A stretch of 64,000 nucleotides of DNA from positions 186,001 through 250,000 of the forward strand of contig NZ_JBLTXA010000008.1 in the NCBI RefSeq assembly GCF_048066175.1. Direction: 5' to 3'. The stretch comes from Niveispirillum fermenti (lineage in GTDB: Bacteria; Pseudomonadota; Alphaproteobacteria; Azospirillales; Azospirillaceae). Numbering within the stretch: position 1 is the first letter of the stretch; every line of letters begins with the position of its first letter. Under the pieces are notes generated by a model. It did no database searches, was not told the origin of the DNA, and worked only from the letters and a program-made list of their open reading frames with translations. The translations under genes and the position numbers were made by a program. Positions 9,225 through 18,317 of this stretch are shown in pieces.

Positions 9225-10507
9225 GCCACAGCAACAGCGGCAGCGAAGGTTTTGCCAGCGGTCCCCTGCCCGAACACCTGACGGTGCCGGGATGGCGGGT
9301 GGCGCTGATCATCGCCAGCTTCACCTTCGCCCTGCCCGGGTTCCTGAACGGGGCGCAGACGGGCATGGCGCTGGGCTTCTCCCAGGCGGTGACGGCGGCC
9401 CTGGCGGCCGGGCTGATCCTGTGTGCGGGCGCCTGCCTGACATCCATCATCAGCGTGCGCACGCGGCTGACCACCTACATGCTGGTCCAGCGCTCCTTCG
9501 GGGTGCGGGGGGCGGCGCTGGTCAATATCGTCATCGCCATCGTGCATTTCTGCTGGTTCGGGGTGAATGTCTCCTTCTTCGGCAGCGCCATGGTGGCCGC
9601 CGCGTCGCAGGGCTTCGGCATTCCCGGCAATTTCAGCACCTTTGTCATCATCGGCAGCGTGCTGATCACCATTTCCACCATCTTCGGTTTCCGAACGCTG
9701 GACCGGCTGGCCATGGTGGCCGTGCCGCTGGTGGGCGTGATCCTGCTGGTGGTCTGCGTCAAGGCGCTGGGGACGGGGCCGGTGGATCTGGCCCCCGTGG
9801 CTGATCCGCCCGTGGCCATGAGCTTCGGCATCGCCCTGTCCGCCCTGGTCGGCGGCAATATGCTGACCGTGGCCGCCATGCCGGACCTGTCGCGTTTCAT
9901 CCGTACAGAACGGGGGGCGCTGGCGGGCATGGTGCTGTCCTTTCCCTTCGCGGCGCCCGTTCTGATGGTCGTCTCCGCCCTGATCGCGCTGTCCACGGGC
10001 CAGACGGACATCATGCAGATCGTCGTCGGCATGGGGCTGGGCGTGCCGGCCCTGCTCATGCTGCTGCTGTCGGTCTGGACCATCAACGCGCTGAACCTCT
10101 ACTCGGCGGGCCTGTCCCTGGCGGCGACCTTTCCCCGTCTGCGGCAGGTCCATATCATCCTGGGCGGCGGGGCGGTGGGCTGCGCCTTCGCCCTGATGGG
10201 CATCATCGACAGTTTCATCCCCTTCCTGGTCACGCTGGGCCTGATCATTCCGCCCATCGCCGCCATCTATGTGATCGACGGCTTCCTGGTCTTCCGCGAC
10301 CGGGCAGCGGCCGGCACAGCGGCGGGGTCAGCAGCGGCGGTGCCACCGGTCCGCTGGGAAGCCATCGCCGTCTGGCTGGGATCGCTGGCCATCACCATGC
10401 CGGCCATGGCCGCCGGCCTCACCCTGACCACCGTGCCGGCGCTGGACGCCACGCTGCTGGCGGCCGGCGCCTATCTGATCGTTCTGCGCTTCCGGGGAAG
10501 AATATGA
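9221..10507 (+). CDS. NCS1-family permease (cytosine/hydantoin/purine type)
   Basis: A 428-residue inner-membrane transporter of the NCS1 group (CodB, Mhp1 relatives), with about 12 hydrophobic helices. The first helix TFALPGFLNGAQTGMALGF and the following QAVTAALAAG resemble CodB. NCS1 proteins import cytosine, allantoin, hydantoins or related rings with Na+ or H+. The start overlaps the preceding stop as ATGA, and its own stop overlaps the amidase start in the same way, so the three genes are translationally coupled. Its presence indicates that the operon imports its own ring substrate. Confidence 0.87.
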   Translation: MSHSNSGSEGFASGPLPEHLTVPGWRVALIIASFTFALPGFLNGAQTGMALGFSQAVTAALAAGLILCAGACLTSIISVRTRLTTYMLVQRSFGVRGAALVNIVIAIVHFCWFGVNVSFFGSAMVAAASQGFGIPGNFSTFVIIGSVLITISTIFGFRTLDRLAMVAVPLVGVILLVVCVKALGTGPVDLAPVADPPVAMSFGIALSALVGGNMLTVAAMPDLSRFIRTERGALAGMVLSFPFAAPVLMVVSALIALSTGQTDIMQIVVGMGLGVPALLMLLLSVWTINALNLYSAGLSLAATFPRLRQVHIILGGGAVGCAFALMGIIDSFIPFLVTLGLIIPPIAAIYVIDGFLVFRDRAAAGTAAGSAAAVPPVRWEAIAVWLGSLAITMPAMAAGLTLTTVPALDATLLAAGAYLIVLRFRGRI

Positions 10508-11883
10508 GCGGCGATATCGATGCCATCTGCGCCCTGGATGCCCACGGGCAGGCCGATCTGGTCCGGCGCGGGGACGTGCCGCCCACCGCTCTGCTCGATG
10601 CGGCCCTGGCGCGGATCGACGCGCTGAACCCGGCGCTGAACGCCGTCGCCCATGTCGCGGCGGCACAGGCGCATGCGGCCTTGGCCGGGCTGGACCGGTC
10701 GGCCCCCATGGCCGGTGTGCCCTATCTGCTGAAGGCCTCGATGGAATATCCGGGCTTTCCCTGGCTGTCGGGTTCGCGCAGCCGGCAGGGCACGGTGGGG
10801 CGCCGGAAATACCCGTTCGCCCGGCGGATGGATGCGCTGGGGCTGGTGCCCTGCGGCCTGTCGACCATGCCGGAATTCGGCCTGATCGGCTCCGGCGAGG
10901 CGCTGCTCTATGGTCCGACGCGCAACCCCTGGAACCTTGAACATGGGGCGGGCGGGTCCAGCAGCGGGGCGGCCGCGGCGGTGGCGGCCTGCATGGTGCC
11001 ACTGGCCACGGGCAGCGACGGGGGCGGGTCCATCCGCATCCCGGCGTCGCATTGCGGCATCATCGGGTTCAAACCCAGCCGCAACTGGAACCTGCGGGCC
11101 CGCGCCGTCAGCCTGATCGACGACCTGCTGGCCTCCGACGGGCTTTATGGCCGGTCCATGCGCGACACGGCCTGGGCCGCCCGCGCCCTGCGCAGCCAGC
11201 CGCCCGGCCCGGCCGCGCCCGGCCGGCCCCTGCGCATCGCGGTGAGCCTGCAGGGGCTGGACGGGCAATTGCCGGCGCCGGACATCGTGGAGATGATCGG
11301 CCGGACGGCCACCCTGTGCGCCGACCTGGGCCATGCGGTGGAGCCGCGGGAATTGCCGCTGGACCTGGGGGCGCTGAACCGCGCCTTCGATATCCTGTGG
11401 AGCTATGGGGCGGGAGAGGTCGTGGACCTGACCCGGTCCCGGCTGGGGGCGGCGGCGGACGCGGTGCTGGAACCCTGGACCCTGGGGCTGGCCGACCGGC
11501 GCCAGGCCGTGACGCCCGACGACCTGGCCGCCGCCCTGTCGGCCATCGGGCGCATCGACCTGCACCTGGCCACCTTCTGGGAACGGTTCGACCTGGTGCT
11601 GAGCCCTGTGGCGGCCAGCACGGCCCCGTCGCTGGGCGTGCTGGCGCCCGACCGGGCGTTCGATGAATTGTGGCGCGACCATTTCCGGCATGTGAACCAC
11701 ACGCAGCTTCAGAACATGGCCGGCTATCCGGGCCTGTCCCTGCCGCTGTTCGAAGGGGAGGGCGGCCTGCCGGCGGGGGCCATGTTCTGGACCCGCCATG
11801 GCGGTGACGACCTGCTGCTGGCCCTGGGCGCGGCGCTGGAGGAGGCGCGGCCCTGGGCCCATCGCCGCCCGCCCCTGGCCTGA
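10504..11883 (+). CDS. Amidase signature family hydrolase
   Basis: A 459-residue amidase (GatA/AtzF superfamily, cytoplasmic). The Ser-cisSer-Lys machinery is visible: the Lys in PYLLKASMEYPG (about residue 79), the GAGGSSSGAAAA loop, and the nucleophile region SDGGGSIRIPASHCG. Such enzymes hydrolyse linear amides, carbamoyl or malonamoyl intermediates. As the fourth gene of the HyuA-DUF917-NCS1 operon (ATGA overlap), it probably releases ammonia or a carbamoyl group from the opened ring. It is not GatA proper, because gatB and gatC are absent nearby. Confidence 0.88.
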   Translation: MSGDIDAICALDAHGQADLVRRGDVPPTALLDAALARIDALNPALNAVAHVAAAQAHAALAGLDRSAPMAGVPYLLKASMEYPGFPWLSGSRSRQGTVGRRKYPFARRMDALGLVPCGLSTMPEFGLIGSGEALLYGPTRNPWNLEHGAGGSSSGAAAAVAACMVPLATGSDGGGSIRIPASHCGIIGFKPSRNWNLRARAVSLIDDLLASDGLYGRSMRDTAWAARALRSQPPGPAAPGRPLRIAVSLQGLDGQLPAPDIVEMIGRTATLCADLGHAVEPRELPLDLGALNRAFDILWSYGAGEVVDLTRSRLGAAADAVLEPWTLGLADRRQAVTPDDLAAALSAIGRIDLHLATFWERFDLVLSPVAASTAPSLGVLAPDRAFDELWRDHFRHVNHTQLQNMAGYPGLSLPLFEGEGGLPAGAMFWTRHGGDDLLLALGAALEEARPWAHRRPPLA

Positions 11884-11937
11884 CAGGGAAACCAGCCTGG
11901 GACCGGCCGGGGTGAACAAGAGGGGGAGATTGCCGTC

Positions 11938-12828
11938 ATGAAGAACGCCATCCTGGGACCGCTGCTTCTGCTGGGGGCGGGTGTTCTGGCCGCACCGGTC
12001 CTGCCGGTGCTGGCACAGGACGCCGCCCCGGTCGCCACCCCCTATGTCATGCCGGATACCGAGGTCTGGGACATGCCTGCGGCCCATGGCCAGACCTACC
12101 GGATCTATGTCTCCCGCCCCGCGGGGGAGGTGCCGGAGGGCGGCTATCCCGTGCTGTACGTGCTGGATGGCAACGCCATGTTCGCCGGCTTCGCGGAGGC
12201 GCGGCGCATCCAGGGCGTGTACAGCCAGGGGCTGGACAAGATGATCGTGGTGGCCATCGGCTATCCCAACGATCTGCCCTATGATCCGCGGCGCATGGGT
12301 GATTTCACCGCACCCATCGCCCATCCCGTGCTGAAGGCGCTGTACAAGGACCATCCGTCCGGCGGACGGGACCGTTTCCTGTCGTTCCTGATGGACCGGG
12401 TACGGCCGGAAATCGCCCGGCGCTATGGCGTGAACCCGCTGCGCCAGTCGCTCTACGGCCATTCCCTGGGCGGGCTGTTCGCCCTGCATGTGCTCTATTC
12501 CCGGCCCGGTGCCTTCCATACGATCATCGCGGCCAGCCCGTCCATCTGGTGGGACGATCAGGCCATCCTGGCGGAGGAACGGGCCTTCCGTGCCCGGCTG
12601 GAAAAGGAGCCGGCGCTGGCAAGCGGCAGCCGGCTCCTGATCCTGGCGGGAGAGCGGGAGGAGACGCCGGTCAGTCTGACCGACAGCATCGCCCTTGGGA
12701 AACGGCTGGAGCCGTTATCGGCGCTGGGGCTGCGCAGCAGCCATATGGTGCTGGACGGCGAAACCCATATCACCGTGCCCAGCCGATCGGTCACCACCGC
12801 CCTGCGCGCCGCCATGCAATGGCCTTGA
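11938..12828 (+). CDS. Secreted alpha/beta hydrolase, IroE/ferric-siderophore-esterase-like
   Basis: A 296-residue exported esterase. A signal peptide of about 27 residues ends before QDAAP. The mature protein has the alpha/beta-hydrolase nucleophile elbow GHSLGG (Ser about residue 179), an AASPSIWW segment typical of the IroE/Fes-like esterase group, and a C-terminal His in DGETHIT. Members cleave trilactone siderophores or acyl esters in the periplasm. GGGGGAG precedes the ATG. It starts 54 bp after the amidase and may share its transcript, but function links it better to the convergent TonB-dependent receptor region. Substrate unproven. Confidence 0.8.
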   Translation: MKNAILGPLLLLGAGVLAAPVLPVLAQDAAPVATPYVMPDTEVWDMPAAHGQTYRIYVSRPAGEVPEGGYPVLYVLDGNAMFAGFAEARRIQGVYSQGLDKMIVVAIGYPNDLPYDPRRMGDFTAPIAHPVLKALYKDHPSGGRDRFLSFLMDRVRPEIARRYGVNPLRQSLYGHSLGGLFALHVLYSRPGAFHTIIAASPSIWWDDQAILAEERAFRARLEKEPALASGSRLLILAGEREETPVSLTDSIALGKRLEPLSALGLRSSHMVLDGETHITVPSRSVTTALRAAMQWP

Positions 12829-12882
12829 GGGGCCGCCGGCCGGGTTCTTGCGGGGCCGGGTTCTCGCAGGAAATTGTGAGGG

Positions 12883-12930
12883 AAAGAAGAAGGCCGGAAC
12901 GGGGGGTGCCCGTTCCGGCCTTCTTCTTTT
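12883..12930. terminator. Strong bidirectional Rho-independent terminator
   Basis: A perfect 21-bp stem (right arm ending CCTTCTTCTTT) with a 5-base GGGTG loop sits between the convergent esterase and amidohydrolase genes. A T run follows on the + strand and an A run precedes the stem, so it can serve both directions. Confidence 0.9.
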
Positions 12931-12964
12931 CGGCACCGGTGCAGGCGCCCATCCCGGCGGCCCG

Positions 12965-14728
12965 TCAGGGGGCCGCCTCGTCCCCGAACTGCTCCAGGGT
13001 CCCATGCACGGGCTTGCCTTCGAACAGGGTCAGCAGGACCTTGGCATCCGATATGCGCAGGGGATCGACCTTGAAGATATCGGTATCCAGCACGATCAGG
13101 TCCGCGCTCTTGCCCCGGGCCAGCGAGCCGGTGACATCCTCCATGCTGTTGGCATAGGCGACGTTGATCGTATGGGCCTTCACCGCCTGTTCCAGGCTGA
13201 TCGCCTCATCCGGCAGCAGCGGGGGCGAGGTCGTATCCTCGTAATTCACGCGCGTGACGGCCACCTGAAGGCCGGCCAGCGGATCGGCCGTGGCCACGGG
13301 CCAGTCGGCGCCATAGGCGATGACGGCCCCGCCCTTCAGCAGGCTGTTGGCCGGATAGATCCATTGCGACCGTTCCGGCCCGATGACCTGCTTGGTCAGA
13401 TCCATATAGGGATAGTTGCTGGACCAGGTGGCCTGGAACTGCGCGATGACGCCCAGCGACCCGAAACGCGGCTGGTCGGCCGGGTCCACCACGTTCATAT
13501 GCGTGATCACCGGGCGGTAGAGCGTGCCGTTCTGTGCCTTGGCGGCCTCGAACGCATCCAGTGCCGCCCGGGTCGCCATGTCGCCGATGGCATGGACATA
13601 GGGCTGCACGCCATCGGCCGCCAGTTGCGTGACCGCCGCCTTGAACATGTCCGGCGCGATCTGCAGGGTGCCGTGATTATGGGGATCGTCGGCATAGGGC
13701 TCGATCATGGCCGCGGTATGCTGGGGGATGACGCCATCGGCGAAGAATTTCACGGCGCGGGCGCGGAAACCCAGCGTTTCGGCCCGGCCGGCCGCCGTGC
13801 GCAGGGCCGGGATCTGCTCCAGTCCCTGGCCATTGTCCCATTTCAGGGCAAGGGCGACATGGTTGGTCAGTTCTCCCCGCTGCTTGACGGCGCCATAGGC
13901 CTCCACCACCTCGCTGGACCCGTCGGCGGCCACATCCACCAGCGCGTCGTGCCAGTTGGTGATGCCCAGGCTGTTGAACAGCCGGGAGGTATAGAGGATG
14001 GATTGCTCCAGCTCCTCCTGCGTGGGCTTGGGCACCAGCTTTTCCACCAGCGCCATGGCGCTTTCCTGCAGGCCGCCGACCGGCTCCCCCGTCGCCGGGT
14101 CGCGGTCGATGGTGCCGTTCTCGGGGTCGGGCGTGTCGCGGGTGATGCCGGCCAGTGCCAGCGCCCTGGAATTGACCCAGTAGCTGTGTCCCCCGACATT
14201 GGAGAAGATCAGCGCCCGGTCGCTGGACAGCGCGTCCAGCACCTCCTTGCGCGGGATGCCGTTGGGCGGGAACAGCGCGTCCTGCCACCCCACGCCGAAC
14301 ACCGCATCGTCACCGGGATGGCTGTCGATGCAGCCCCTGATGATCCGCTGGTAATCCTCCACCGTGCGCCCGGCATGCAGGGAGCAGCGGGAATAGGACA
14401 GGCCGCCGAACACCGGATGCACATGCGCATCGCCGAAGGATGGCATCACCAGCCGCCCGCCCAGGTCCACCACCCGCGTGGCGTCACCCTTGTATCGGGC
14501 AAGCTCGGCGGCGGAACCGACCGCCAGGATGCGGCCCCCGTCCACGGCCACGGCTTCCGCCCAGGGCTGCGCCGCCTCCACCGTATAGACACGGGCATTG
14601 GTCAGCAGCAGGGCGGCGGCCGGGGCCTTGTCGCCGGCTGTCCCGCCCTCCCCGCCACAGGAAACGAGGCCGGTGGTTCCCAGCAGCAGGGCCAGCGCCG
14701 GGATGAGGCGGCGTGAACGTGAAGACAT
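12965..14728 (-). CDS. Lipoprotein amidohydrolase (YtcJ/amidohydrolase-3 type)
   Basis: A 587-residue metal-dependent hydrolase. The N-terminus is a lipoprotein signal ending in the lipobox GLVSC (Cys about residue 24), so the enzyme is predicted to be membrane-anchored in the periplasm. The amidohydrolase metal HxH is in SFGDAHVHPVFGG, another conserved His in VHAIGDMATRAAL, and the late Asp in YGADWPVATADPLAG. The YtcJ branch hydrolyses N-acyl amino acids, amides or cyclic amides; substrates are poorly known. It lies 73 bp downstream of the TonB receptor on the same strand, suggesting that an imported or surface-bound amide is cut in the periplasm. Confidence 0.87.
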   Translation of the reverse strand: MSSRSRRLIPALALLLGTTGLVSCGGEGGTAGDKAPAAALLLTNARVYTVEAAQPWAEAVAVDGGRILAVGSAAELARYKGDATRVVDLGGRLVMPSFGDAHVHPVFGGLSYSRCSLHAGRTVEDYQRIIRGCIDSHPGDDAVFGVGWQDALFPPNGIPRKEVLDALSSDRALIFSNVGGHSYWVNSRALALAGITRDTPDPENGTIDRDPATGEPVGGLQESAMALVEKLVPKPTQEELEQSILYTSRLFNSLGITNWHDALVDVAADGSSEVVEAYGAVKQRGELTNHVALALKWDNGQGLEQIPALRTAAGRAETLGFRARAVKFFADGVIPQHTAAMIEPYADDPHNHGTLQIAPDMFKAAVTQLAADGVQPYVHAIGDMATRAALDAFEAAKAQNGTLYRPVITHMNVVDPADQPRFGSLGVIAQFQATWSSNYPYMDLTKQVIGPERSQWIYPANSLLKGGAVIAYGADWPVATADPLAGLQVAVTRVNYEDTTSPPLLPDEAISLEQAVKAHTINVAYANSMEDVTGSLARGKSADLIVLDTDIFKVDPLRISDAKVLLTLFEGKPVHGTLEQFGDEAAP

Positions 14729-14801
14729 CAGGGGCTCTCCCTCCCGTGGCGACCGATGCGGATGGCGACTGGGGCCACCATCCGCACCGGCCGCCCGATG
14801 A

Positions 14802-16976
14802 TCAGAACTTGCGGGTCACCGACGCCAGGATCGTGCGATCCTTGGCGGCGACGCAATAGCCCTCCGGCGGGGAGGACAGGCCGCAGGTGGCGTAATATTT
14901 CTTGTCGAACAGGTTGCTGGCATTGACCGAGGCCGACCAGTCACCATAGCTGGCCGACACCATGGCATCCACCAGCGTCACCGACGGCGTCAGGAAGCTT
15001 TGCGAAGTGTCGATCTTGTTGCCGATATGGCGCACGCCGGCACCGGCCCGCAGGGTCCAGTCGGCTCCCACCTGGAAGGTCTTGCTTCCCCAGAGGGAGG
15101 CCATTTCCTTCGGGATGTCGATGATCCGGTCCCCGGCGGTCAGGGTCTGGCTGGAGGTCAGGACCTCCGCGTCGGTGTAGCTGTAGGCGGCGGCGAAGTC
15201 GAAATCACCCGGCAGGCGGATGGTGGCTTCCACCTCCACGCCCTTGGACCCGACGGACCCGCCCTGGATGAAGTTCTGGATATTGTTCGGGTCCTGGGAG
15301 ACGTAGTTGCTTTCCTTGATGTCGAAATAGGCCACGGTCAGCAGGGCGCCCCGCATCGGTTCCCATTTGGCGCCGCCTTCATACTGCCGGGCCGTGCGCG
15401 GGCTGAAGGAATTGCCGGCGAAGTCGCCGCCCGGCACGGGCAGGAAGGATTCCGAATAGCTGAAATAGGGGGAGATGCCGGCCACCAGCTCGGCGATGAT
15501 GCCGCCGCGGAAGGACCAGGCATTCTGCTTCAGCTCCCGCACCCCGTTGCGTTCGGAGGTGGCGCGGTCGCGGCGCAGGCCCAGCAGCACATGCACCCGG
15601 TCGTCATAGCTGATCTGGTCCTGGACATAGACGCCGAGCTGCGTGCTTTTATATTCCAGGAAATTGGTGTAGCCGAAATCGAACGGCGCGCCATATTGCG
15701 GGTTGTAGATGTTGATGGGCGGCGGGCTGCCGCCGGCGAAGCAGGGCGCCTCCAGCCAGCCGCTGCAGGAGAAGCCTTCATCCTTGCTCTGGTCGAACCA
15801 GGTATAATCGACGCCGAACAGGACATTATGCTTCAGCGGCCCCGTGGTGAACCCGACCGACAGGTTGTTGTCGGTGTTCAGCACCTTGCTCTTTTCCCGG
15901 TTCACATAGAATTCGCGGCGCAGCAGCGTTTCCTCCGCGTCCGCGAACGGGCTGACATAGACGGCATAGCCGCCGTCGGACAGGTCGCTGTAGACCTCCC
16001 GGTAATCGGTATCCATGTGGGAATAGCGGGTGCGGCTGCTGAACACGATGCTGGGGGCGAAACGGTGGGTCAGCAGCAGGCTGCCCGACGTGTACTGCGT
16101 GTCCATGCCGCCGAAGCCGGGTTCACCCTGGTAGAAATTGAAGGCAATCCGCTCGTTCCGGTTGGGGGCCAGCAGTGATTTCGACAGGGGCACATAGCCC
16201 AGCGACCCCTGCTTGTCGTCCTGGTAAAGGCCGATCAGCGTCACCTCGGTGTCCGGCGTGGCCTCCCAGGTCAGCGACGGATTGATCAGCAGGCGGTCAT
16301 CGGGCGTGCCCCACTGGGATTCACCGTCGCGCCCCACCGCCACCAGGCGGGCGGCCACCGTGTCGGACAGGGCGCCCGTGACATCGCCCTGGATCTGCTT
16401 GCGCTTGTCGGTGCCCAGCACGATCCCGACCTCACCGCCGGTCTGGAATTTCGGCATCTTGCTGGCGCCGTTCAGAATGCCGCCCGGCCCCCCCGCGCCA
16501 TACAGCACGGATGACGGTCCGCGCAGTACCTCGGCGCGTTCCAGCGTGTAGGTTTCCAGCCGCGCGCCATAGATGAAATCGGGCATGCGCTTCAGCCCGT
16601 CCAGGTACTGCGCCGCGTCGAAGCCGCGCGCCGTGACGAAGTCGCCGCGGGAATCGACGCTGGGGGCTCCGGAAACGCCGGCGCTGTAGCGGTAGATGTC
16701 CTGCAGGTCGACCGCGGTGCGGTCCCGGAATTCCTGGTCGGTGATGACGCTGATCGCCTGCGGCGTCTCGATCAGGGCGGCATTGGTCTTCGTGCCGACG
16801 ATGGCGCGGTCGGCCGTCACCACGATCTCTTCCAGGTCCGTGCCGCTGCCTTCCTGGGCCAGCGCACCGCCGGTGGCGGCCAGCAGGCAGCCAGCCGACA
16901 GGGTGCAGAAAAACCCGCGGCGCAGGGCCGCCTTCTTCGAGAATAGAGTGTTGGGTTCGTTAAGCATCGATACCAT
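14802..16976 (-). CDS. TonB-dependent siderophore receptor
   Basis: A 724-residue outer-membrane receptor. A signal peptide ends at GGALAQ, followed by a TonB-box-like EEIVVTA, then a plug domain (TPQAISVITDQEFRDR) and a 22-strand barrel ending in the aromatic residue SVTRKF. The plug sequence matches the ferrichrome/pyoverdine-type siderophore receptor family. ATG 16976 is preceded by AAGGGGAA at proper spacing; an upstream extension of 35 codons has no support. The amidohydrolase lipoprotein follows and an IroE-like esterase is convergent, which together could import and process an amide- or ester-linked siderophore. No Fur box was recognised. Confidence 0.92.
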   Translation of the reverse strand: MVSMLNEPNTLFSKKAALRRGFFCTLSAGCLLAATGGALAQEGSGTDLEEIVVTADRAIVGTKTNAALIETPQAISVITDQEFRDRTAVDLQDIYRYSAGVSGAPSVDSRGDFVTARGFDAAQYLDGLKRMPDFIYGARLETYTLERAEVLRGPSSVLYGAGGPGGILNGASKMPKFQTGGEVGIVLGTDKRKQIQGDVTGALSDTVAARLVAVGRDGESQWGTPDDRLLINPSLTWEATPDTEVTLIGLYQDDKQGSLGYVPLSKSLLAPNRNERIAFNFYQGEPGFGGMDTQYTSGSLLLTHRFAPSIVFSSRTRYSHMDTDYREVYSDLSDGGYAVYVSPFADAEETLLRREFYVNREKSKVLNTDNNLSVGFTTGPLKHNVLFGVDYTWFDQSKDEGFSCSGWLEAPCFAGGSPPPINIYNPQYGAPFDFGYTNFLEYKSTQLGVYVQDQISYDDRVHVLLGLRRDRATSERNGVRELKQNAWSFRGGIIAELVAGISPYFSYSESFLPVPGGDFAGNSFSPRTARQYEGGAKWEPMRGALLTVAYFDIKESNYVSQDPNNIQNFIQGGSVGSKGVEVEATIRLPGDFDFAAAYSYTDAEVLTSSQTLTAGDRIIDIPKEMASLWGSKTFQVGADWTLRAGAGVRHIGNKIDTSQSFLTPSVTLVDAMVSASYGDWSASVNASNLFDKKYYATCGLSSPPEGYCVAAKDRTILASVTRKF

Positions 16977-17345
16977 TGTAATTCCCCTTACCTTCCCCGT
17001 TGTGCTTTCCCGGTGCCATTGATTTTTGAATTGCGTGGCGATCATTGACGAACCATCGTTCGTGCATCTGTCGCGGTGCATTCAGCTTGGCGCAACCCCG
17101 CTTCGGAGGGATGGGCTTTTCAGGGTAAAGGCGGGTAAAGACGGGTAAGGCTGGGGACGGGCGCGCCGGGTGGGGCCGCCCATGGGGCTTCCGGGCCGGC
17201 GGCACGGCCGGCATTTACCCGCCTGACCAAGCACTTACCCATCCATCCTGTTGCAGGGCGGGACGGGTGGGGCACAGGCTGGCCGGTGATTAGACCGTTC
17301 GGGATCGGTCCCGTCCGGCCTGCGCTTGCAAGGGTGGAAGACACC
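16977..17345. other. Gene-free divergent promoter region with clustered GGGTAA motifs
   Basis: This 369-bp gap separates the divergent receptor and HSL-esterase genes. The right half contains five GGGTAA/TTACCC motifs (separate entry). No convincing reading frame or RNA was found in the rest. Confidence 0.6.
17123..17240. promoter_or_regulatory. Phased GGGTAA repeats (putative regulator-binding array)
   Basis: Three direct copies of GGGTAAAG or GGGTAAG start at 17123, 17133 and 17143, exactly one helical turn apart. Two inverted copies (TTACCC) end at 17220 and 17240, 20 bp apart. The array lies upstream of the HSL esterase and may serve both divergent genes. The binding protein is unknown. 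Confidence 0.5.
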
Positions 17346-18299
17346 ATGGCCATGGATGGCATCGATCCCGACATTCACCGCTTCATCCTGCGGATGCGGG
17401 AGGATTGGCAGCGGTTCCCGCCGCTGGAGAGCATGGATTTCCCGGACCAGCGGATCGCGGCCGAACAGGTGCGGGCCCCCTGGACCGTCGGCGGGCCGGT
17501 GATGGCGGAGACGCTGGAACGCACCTTCGATCCCGGTGCCGGGGAATTGCGGATCAGGGTGTACCGGCCTGTGGCGGGGGGCGGCGCGCTGCCGGCCCTG
17601 GTCTATGTGCATGGCGGGGGGTTCACCCTATTCAGCATCGACACGCATGACCGGCTGATGCGCGAATATGCGGCCCAGGGCGGCTTTGCCGTGATCGGGG
17701 TCGATTACCCTCTGGCGCCGGAAGCGAAGTTCCCGACGGCGCTGGACCGGATCGAGGCGCTGATGCTGTGGCTGAAGGACAATGCCGGGCAATGGGGGAT
17801 CGACCCGGCGCGGCTGGCCATGGGGGGCGATTCAGCCGGCGGGAACCTTTCCTTCGCCACCTGCCTGCGCCTGCGGGACCGGGGGGAACCGGATCTGGTG
17901 AAGGCCATCCTGTCCAACTATGGCGGCTTCACGAACATCATCTCCGACGCGGCGGAGGCGCGTTTCGGCGGGCCGGGGGCCATCCTGAACCGGGAGGAGG
18001 CGCGGGGCTATTGGGCCAATTACCTGCGCGACGCCGCGGACGAGGCCAACCCCCAGGCCTGCCCCCTGCTGGCCGACCTGCGCGGGTTCCCGCCGGTTTT
18101 CCTCGTCGTGGCCGAACTGGACCTTGTGGCGGCCGACAGCCTGGCCATGCATGAACGGCTGATACAGGCCGGCGTCGCCGTGGAATGCCGGGTCTATCCC
18201 GGTGCAGTCCATAGTTTCCTGGAAGCCATGTCCATTTCCCCCCTGGCCCGCCGCGCCATTGCCGACGGCGCCGGCTTCATCGCCGGCCGGGTCGGCTGA
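17346..18299 (+). CDS. Alpha/beta hydrolase, hormone-sensitive lipase (family IV) type
   Basis: A 317-residue cytoplasmic carboxylesterase. It has the oxyanion-hole motif VYVHGGGF (about residue 80), the family IV DYPLAPEAKFP segment, and the nucleophile motif GGDSAGGN. The C-terminal acid/His region VFLVVAELD ... GAVHSFLE completes the triad. ATG 17346 is used because AAGGGTGGAAG precedes it and the family N-terminus starts here; the frame is open 20 codons further upstream. These enzymes cleave short-chain acyl esters. It is monocistronic, followed by a decayed secretion gene on the other strand. Confidence 0.9.
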   Translation: MAMDGIDPDIHRFILRMREDWQRFPPLESMDFPDQRIAAEQVRAPWTVGGPVMAETLERTFDPGAGELRIRVYRPVAGGGALPALVYVHGGGFTLFSIDTHDRLMREYAAQGGFAVIGVDYPLAPEAKFPTALDRIEALMLWLKDNAGQWGIDPARLAMGGDSAGGNLSFATCLRLRDRGEPDLVKAILSNYGGFTNIISDAAEARFGGPGAILNREEARGYWANYLRDAADEANPQACPLLADLRGFPPVFLVVAELDLVAADSLAMHERLIQAGVAVECRVYPGAVHSFLEAMSISPLARRAIADGAGFIAGRVG

Positions 18300-18317
18300 G
18301 GCTGTTGCGCGGGGTGT

